This document shows positions 13,560 to 17,614 of a stretch of DNA of 17,614 bases, one piece after another. The stretch is taken from positions 1-17,614 of the forward strand of contig CACXFZ010000018.1 in the NCBI GenBank assembly GCA_902767025.1, read 5' to 3'. The position numbers were made by a program, and so were the translations under genes. Source of the stretch: an uncultured Coriobacteriaceae bacterium. Its GTDB lineage: Bacteria; Actinomycetota; Coriobacteriia; Coriobacteriales; Eggerthellaceae. How positions within the stretch are numbered: the first letter of the stretch is position 1; every line of letters begins with the position of its first letter. The notes under the pieces are model-generated. The model did not search any database. It saw only the letters and a program-made list of their open reading frames with translations, and was not told the origin of the DNA.

Positions 13560-16220
13560 CTACGCGCCCGTCGATGCGTCGAAGGCGTTGAACACGGCCT
13601 CGCTCAATGCCGCAGTCCCACCGAACACGTAGGCGCGCTTCACGTCGTTTTTGCGGGCGGCCGGCACGGATGTGTTCGATGTGTCGTCTTCGGTGGCAAG
13701 CACCAGCACCCCGTTCAGCTTGCCGCACAGGGGCCCGCCGGTGAGCGCGTCGTAGTAGGTGGCTGCCGTGGCAACGCCCATGTGGTTGGCGCTCATGCCC
13801 TCGGCTATCGCCAGCTCGGCGATGGCCTTGCTGGTGCCGATGGCGTCCATGCCCCACTTGCGCTCCAGGGTTGCGATGCCCGCATCGGCCAGATCGGATT
13901 CGGCGCGCGTGGGTATGGCGGCAGCGCCTCCTGCGATGATGGCCCGCGAGAAGCCGCCGCCCTTGATGGCTGCCAGCGTGTCTGCGCGCAGCACCCCGTT
14001 CGCATCGGTCAGGTAGATGGGGTAGCCTTTGGCGTAAGCGTAGGGGGACGCCGCCAGGGCGTCGTGGAACGAGGCCGATGTGGCGATGATGCACGTGTCC
14101 GCATCGGGGGCGATCTGCCCGGCGATGGCCACTGCCGTCTTCTGGGCGTCGTCTCCCCAGAAACGCTCCGTTTGCAATCCCATGCCCTCGATCTGCTTCT
14201 GCACGGAATCGGAGACGGCTGCGGTGCCGCCCACGATGACGGCTTTCTTCGCACCCAGCCTGGTTATCTGGCTGGCCGTCGTCTCGTTGAGCGCATCTGC
14301 GCCGGTGAGCAGGATGGGCGACTGGCCCTTGCCGGCCAGCGCGCTTGCGGCCAAGGCGTCCCAGTAGCCGTCGAACGCGGCGATCACGACGGTGTCGGCG
14401 CTGGCCCATCCTTCGGTGGCGATGGCGTCCATTGTGCCGTAGGCGTCGTCTCCCGCCAGGCGCACCCAGACCTTGTCGGGTTCGGGCGCGGCTTCGATCT
14501 TGAACGTGCGCGACAGCGACCCGGCGTAGGAGCCGCAGCCCGTTATCGTGATGGTGGCTTCGCCGGGGTTGACGTTGTCCCGGTGCGAAACGGTGTAGTC
14601 CTCTCCCGCGACCAGGCCGGACACCGTTGCGCCGGGTTCGACGGCCGAGCCGGTGTAGGGATAGGATTCGGCGGGCCACGTTATCGCGTTCTCGTAGAAG
14701 GCCAGGTCGTATACGCCGGGCCCTGCTGCGCTCGCGGCAACGTAGGGCACGTTGGCCGTCGTGATGGTGTCAAGCCACGTGTTGCGGTTGCCGCGGACCA
14801 TGTCCAGCGTGTTGATGACCACGCCCTTGATCTGCGTGGTTCCCGAATCTGCGAACAGGTTGCCGATGGAGCCGGTGGCGCTGATCACGTAGAGCTTTCC
14901 GTTGTCCTGTCCCAGGTAGATCATCTCGTGGCCGCCCCAGAACAGCACGGTGCCCAGCGGCATCTGGGCGATGGCCGCGGCCTTGTGGGACCTGTCCATG
15001 CCGGCAAGGTCGTGTTTGCGCACGGGCAGGTTCATCTGCCAGGTGGTGTTGCGTGCCAGCTCCAGGCCGAAGCACTTGTACACGTCGCGCACATACCCCG
15101 AGCAGTCGTTCGCCTCCAGCATGCCGCCCCAGCCGTACATCTGGCCCAGGCTGCGCAGGGCGACCGCGGCGATGTTGGCCTTCGTCAGCGGCAGGTAGCC
15201 CTCGCTGACGTTTTCGGATTCGGCGATGAGCGCGAGCTCCTTTGCGTAGGAGCCGTCCTCGTTGCGCACGGGAAGGTAGCACACGTGGTTGTTGTAGGCC
15301 GACCGCGTGCCCACCAGCTCGGTGGGGTTCAGGCCGTCCACGCGTTCGAGGACCGTTCCCATGTAGAGCATCCGGTTGGCGATGTGGGGAGTCACGCGCG
15401 ACTGCTCGGTGCGCACCTTGTAGCCGCACACCACTAGCTCCTGGCCTGCGGGAATATCCCAGGCGGACAGCCATTCGGCGCGATCCTTGCAGATGGCCAC
15501 GTCTTCGGTGGGTACCCAGGCGGCCTGCATGCACGACGAGATGCACAGCAGGAACCTGCCGTCGGCCGAGCAGGAGCGCACCAGCAGCGGCTCGTTGACG
15601 CGCAGGGCGCTCAGGTACAGGTTGTCGTCGTCGTAGTCGCCCAGGGTGTACATGAGCGCGCGGTCGGTGGGGTAGCAGCGCATGGTGGTATGGGTGGTGA
15701 CGATGGCGTATCCGCTGGCGATGTCGGGCACGCGCCCATCGGTCGGGTAGTTCGCCAGGATCTGGTCGGCGTACTCCTGAGTGAACAGGACGTCGTCTTC
15801 GTCGTAGACCTGGCCGATGAACAGCGCTGCCATCTCTGCGGCTGCGTTGTCCTTGAGCCGTTGCTGCTCTTCGGCCGTGTAGAAGCGCTCGGAGGCTTCC
15901 TTCAACGGCTGCAGCATGGTGCCGTCGGCGTCGATGCCGGCTTGGTTCAGCTGGTCGATCGTTGCGCGGTCGGCGAGCAGGGAGTCGGGTTGGGACTGCT
16001 TGTCGCTCCAATACGTGGCGTGCGCCATCTCGCTGGTCACGTCGGGCAGGTAGGAGATCGCCCGCGCCGCCGCTGCTTCGTAGTCTTCCTGAGTCAGGGA
16101 CTCGGCCTCGTCTTGCGCGAGCGCGGGATGGGCGAAGCACAGGGCGGCGAGGAATGCGGACAGGCAAAGAACGATGCACGTCGTGGTCTTGAGCGAAGGT
16201 TTGCAATGCGTCTGGGGCAT
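13560..16220 (-). CDS. Secreted NlpC/P60 peptidase with SH3-like and cell-wall-binding type 2 repeats
   Basis: An 886-residue surface protein, probably a peptidoglycan endopeptidase. The ATG at 16220 follows AGGAAGGA and starts a classical signal peptide (KTTTCIVLCLSAFLAALCFA, predicted cut after ALA at residue 35). Order: a helical N-terminal region (about 36-165), SH3-like segments (about 170-295), then an NlpC/P60 domain (about 345-480). That domain has the nucleophile Cys373 in YGWGGMLEANDCSGYV and His431 in FWGGHEMIYLG. A beta-rich segment of about 65 residues follows (about 508-576; PYTGSAVEPGATV to SLSRTFKI). Three cell-wall-binding type 2 repeats end the protein (about 583-886), each with a V-I-V-GGTAA-V type strand-turn such as KKAVIVGGTAAVS, RAIIAGGAAAI and RAYVFGGTAALS. 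The repeats bind wall polymers non-covalently in other Gram-positives. An upstream minus-strand TAGAAT at 16256-16261 may be its -10. Confidence 0.93.
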   Translation of the reverse strand: MPQTHCKPSLKTTTCIVLCLSAFLAALCFAHPALAQDEAESLTQEDYEAAAARAISYLPDVTSEMAHATYWSDKQSQPDSLLADRATIDQLNQAGIDADGTMLQPLKEASERFYTAEEQQRLKDNAAAEMAALFIGQVYDEDDVLFTQEYADQILANYPTDGRVPDIASGYAIVTTHTTMRCYPTDRALMYTLGDYDDDNLYLSALRVNEPLLVRSCSADGRFLLCISSCMQAAWVPTEDVAICKDRAEWLSAWDIPAGQELVVCGYKVRTEQSRVTPHIANRMLYMGTVLERVDGLNPTELVGTRSAYNNHVCYLPVRNEDGSYAKELALIAESENVSEGYLPLTKANIAAVALRSLGQMYGWGGMLEANDCSGYVRDVYKCFGLELARNTTWQMNLPVRKHDLAGMDRSHKAAAIAQMPLGTVLFWGGHEMIYLGQDNGKLYVISATGSIGNLFADSGTTQIKGVVINTLDMVRGNRNTWLDTITTANVPYVAASAAGPGVYDLAFYENAITWPAESYPYTGSAVEPGATVSGLVAGEDYTVSHRDNVNPGEATITITGCGSYAGSLSRTFKIEAAPEPDKVWVRLAGDDAYGTMDAIATEGWASADTVVIAAFDGYWDALAASALAGKGQSPILLTGADALNETTASQITRLGAKKAVIVGGTAAVSDSVQKQIEGMGLQTERFWGDDAQKTAVAIAGQIAPDADTCIIATSASFHDALAASPYAYAKGYPIYLTDANGVLRADTLAAIKGGGFSRAIIAGGAAAIPTRAESDLADAGIATLERKWGMDAIGTSKAIAELAIAEGMSANHMGVATAATYYDALTGGPLCGKLNGVLVLATEDDTSNTSVPAARKNDVKRAYVFGGTAALSEAVFNAFDASTGA

Positions 16221-16255
16221 GGGAGTTCCTTCCTGGTTTGTCGGTCCTGCTGTTG

Positions 16256-16261
16256 ATTCTA
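16256..16261 (-). promoter_or_regulatory. Possible -10 box for the surface-protein gene
   Basis: Minus-strand TAGAAT (five of six consensus) lies 35 bp before the ATG at 16220. A matching -35 was not found. The 148-bp gap between this gene and the acetyltransferase gene shows no terminator, so read-through from the acetyltransferase gene is also possible. Confidence 0.35.
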
Positions 16262-16368
16262 CGCTTGGGCGCGCGTTTCGTCCTGGGTTTCGAGCATTTC
16301 CCGGCCATCGTTTCGGAAGGCGGCAGGCTCCGTTCGGCCCTCTGGCGCACAAGGCGCAGGATGGACCT

Positions 16369-16851
16369 CTACAGTTCGTGGTAGTAAGGGCAGATGTCGA
16401 CGTAGTCGCCGTCGGGCATGCGGAAACCGCCGGGAATCGTGCCCAGCTGCACGAACCCCAGGTCTTCGTACAGATGGCGGGCAGCGGCGTTGGTGGCTAC
16501 GACGGCGTTGAATTGCAGGACGCGAAAGCCCGCCCGCCTGCCTTGCGCCACCGAATCCTCGACGAGCATCCGCCCGATGCCGGCCCCACGTGCCGCCGAG
16601 CCGACGGCATAGCTGGCGTTGGCGATATGGCCGCAACGTCCGACGTTGTTCGGGTGCAGGATGTACATGCCCTTGATGCGCCCATCGTCCACGGCCACGC
16701 CGCAATGGGTTTGCGCTGCGAAGAACTCCCTGCCCGTCTCCAGGTCGAGTTCCTCTTCCTGGGGAAAGGCGATGCCGTCTGCGACTACCTCGTTCCAGAC
16801 CTCGACCATGCCTGCAATGTCGCCAGGCTCGTACCCTCTGACCTCGATCAT
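16369..16851 (-). CDS. GNAT family N-acetyltransferase
   Basis: A 160-residue single-domain acetyl-CoA-dependent N-acetyltransferase. Seen: the acetyl-CoA pyrophosphate loop RGAGIG (88-93, the R/Q-x-x-G-x-G/A pattern) after a beta strand, then the LVEDSVAQGRRAGFR helix, strand VLQFNAVV (111-118), and N121-AAARHLYEDLGF as motif B. The segment GRCGHIANASYAV before the loop and the FNAVV strand recall the Mpr1-like branch of GNAT enzymes that acetylate cyclic or toxic amino-acid analogues. That subfamily placement is tentative and the substrate is unknown. The ATG at 16851 with GGGAGG 4 nt upstream is preferred to a TTG four codons earlier. It is transcribed leftward, from a likely minus-strand -10 TACAAT at 16885-16890. 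Confidence 0.9.
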   Translation of the reverse strand: MIEVRGYEPGDIAGMVEVWNEVVADGIAFPQEEELDLETGREFFAAQTHCGVAVDDGRIKGMYILHPNNVGRCGHIANASYAVGSAARGAGIGRMLVEDSVAQGRRAGFRVLQFNAVVATNAAARHLYEDLGFVQLGTIPGGFRMPDGDYVDICPYYHEL

Positions 16852-16884
16852 GCATCCTCCCAACCTGCGGATTCGGTCGCGTTC

Positions 16885-16890
16885 ATTGTA
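16885..16890 (-). promoter_or_regulatory. -10 box for the acetyltransferase gene
   Basis: On the minus strand TACAAT lies 33 bp before the ATG at 16851, giving a leader of about 27 nt with a strong GGGAGG. No clear -35 hexamer is seen. Confidence 0.4.
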
Positions 16891-16932
16891 GACGATGGGT
16901 ATGCAGGAACGGTCCTACCAGGCCGCTCAGAT

Positions 16933-16949
16933 ATTAGCTGGCAGCTAAT
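16933..16949. promoter_or_regulatory. Palindrome ATTAGCT-N3-AGCTAAT, candidate operator
   Basis: A perfect 7-bp inverted repeat with a 3-bp centre (GGC) lies in the 161-bp divergent region between the acetyltransferase gene and the DUF4190-like gene, 63 bp before the latter's ATG. It is AT-rich against a GC-rich background and is placed about where an operator or the -35 region of the rightward promoter would be. The best -10 candidate is a weak TATCTT at 16971-16976. The binding protein is unknown. Confidence 0.4.
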
Positions 16950-17012
16950 GTTTATGCGCATCGCCTTCGCTATCTTCTATGCAGTATCGAAGATGGCGAG
17001 AAAGGAAAAGTC

Positions 17013-17614
17013 ATGTCCGAAGAAACCACTACGACCGAACAGCCCCAGGCAGCTCCTGTTGCGACCGCCGACGCCGCGCAAGTGGCGGCCCCGGCTCCGA
17101 CGGGCACCTCTGGCATGGGGATCGCCAGCCTGGTGCTCGGCATTCTTGCCATTCTGACCTCGTTCTTGCCCATCATCAACAACGGTTCGTTCTTCCTCGC
17201 GCTCCTCGGCCTGGTGTTTGGCGTGGTGGGCCTGGTTGCGGCCAGCAAGGGCAAGAAGTCGGGTAAGGGCATCAGCATCGCCGGCATCGTGCTCAATGTG
17301 CTCTCGGTGATTATCGTGCTTGCCACGCAGAGCCTGTACGGCGCCGCCATCGACCAGGCTGTCAAAGAGGTGGAGTCGGGCAGCGCGCCCGTCGCCGTAT
17401 CCTCCAGCACGGTCACTGCGCAAGACGGGCAGGAATCGTCCGCCGCGGCAACGGGTGCCGAAGCGCAAGACGCCGCCCAGTCGGGCGACGCGTCCGCGGA
17501 CGCCGACTACTCGAGCATGGCCCTGGCCCAGGCCGTCGACTTCAAGGACGGCATGTCGGTGTCGGTCGACGCCGTGATCACCGGCCTGGCGAAGTACGAC
17601 GGCACCCCGGTCAC
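17013..17614 (+). CDS. DUF4190-like membrane protein with C-terminal extracellular domain (cut by window end)
   Basis: An open frame from ATG 17013 (AAAGGAA at 17001-17007 upstream) runs to the window end without a stop: 200 residues plus part of a codon. Order: a Thr/Ala/Pro/Gln-rich cytoplasmic N-terminus (1-33), hydrophobic segments about 35-54 and 59-78, a basic turn (KGKKSGKG), and a third segment about 87-106. This Gly-rich pattern (MGIASLVLGILAI and GLVFGVVGL) is that of DUF4190 proteins. A low-complexity Ala/Ser/Asp/Gln linker (about 125-167) follows. Then comes the start of a beta-type domain (SMALAQAVDFKDGMSVSVDAV), which could be a DUF4352-like extracellular domain. Function is unknown. 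Being incomplete, it could have further domains. Confidence 0.85.
   Translation, partial: MSEETTTTEQPQAAPVATADAAQVAAPAPTGTSGMGIASLVLGILAILTSFLPIINNGSFFLALLGLVFGVVGLVAASKGKKSGKGISIAGIVLNVLSVIIVLATQSLYGAAIDQAVKEVESGSAPVAVSSSTVTAQDGQESSAAATGAEAQDAAQSGDASADADYSSMALAQAVDFKDGMSVSVDAVITGLAKYDGTPV

Overview
The window comes from a GC-rich bacterium. The mix points to Actinobacteria, most likely class Coriobacteriia (Eggerthella/Gordonibacter/Slackia-type gut bacteria): a flavodoxin-like EFR1 ferredoxin protein, a surface NlpC/P60 protein with cell-wall-binding type 2 repeats, a solute-binding lipoprotein paired with a membrane GGDEF-EAL protein, and short intergenic spaces. This assignment is inference from gene content and style. 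No 16S rRNA or other marker is present.

Layout. Positions 1-856 are the 3' end of uvrB. Positions 1002-5144 are a two-gene rightward operon: an orphan extracellular solute-binding lipoprotein followed 12 bp later by a membrane protein with a Cache-like sensor, GGDEF and EAL domains. Positions 5163-5996 (leftward) encode an EFR1-type flavodoxin-like/2[4Fe-4S] protein, divergent from recN (6114-7874). A leftward pair follows: amidohydrolase (9287-10624) and, 8 bp downstream, a CCA-adding tRNA nucleotidyltransferase (7905-9278, GTG start). Divergent from that pair is a NYN-domain protein with two C-terminal OST-HTH/LOTUS domains (10764-11705). It converges on a leftward membrane Ser/Thr kinase (11723-13027). 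Two tandem tRNA genes, Gln(CTG) and Glu(CTC), with a promoter and an intrinsic terminator, occupy 13161-13417. Leftward genes then encode the 886-residue surface protein (13560-16220) and a GNAT acetyltransferase (16369-16851). The window ends inside a rightward DUF4190-like membrane protein starting at 17013.

How they fit together. uvrB and recN are DNA-repair genes. The CCA enzyme and the tRNAs belong to tRNA supply, and both tRNAs carry an encoded CCA. The most system-like unit is 1002-5144. An ABC-type binding protein with no permease or ATPase beside it is placed directly before a c-di-GMP-metabolising receptor. This resembles NspS-MbaA and ScrB-ScrC of Vibrio and suggests a ligand-sensing module that controls c-di-GMP. 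Other items of interest are the bacterial NYN-LOTUS-LOTUS protein, an amidohydrolase lacking the expected catalytic aspartate, and a kinase with a degenerate glycine loop and a possibly leaderless mRNA. No CRISPR array, transposase, phage gene or riboswitch was seen. No gene-free stretch exceeds 300 bp.
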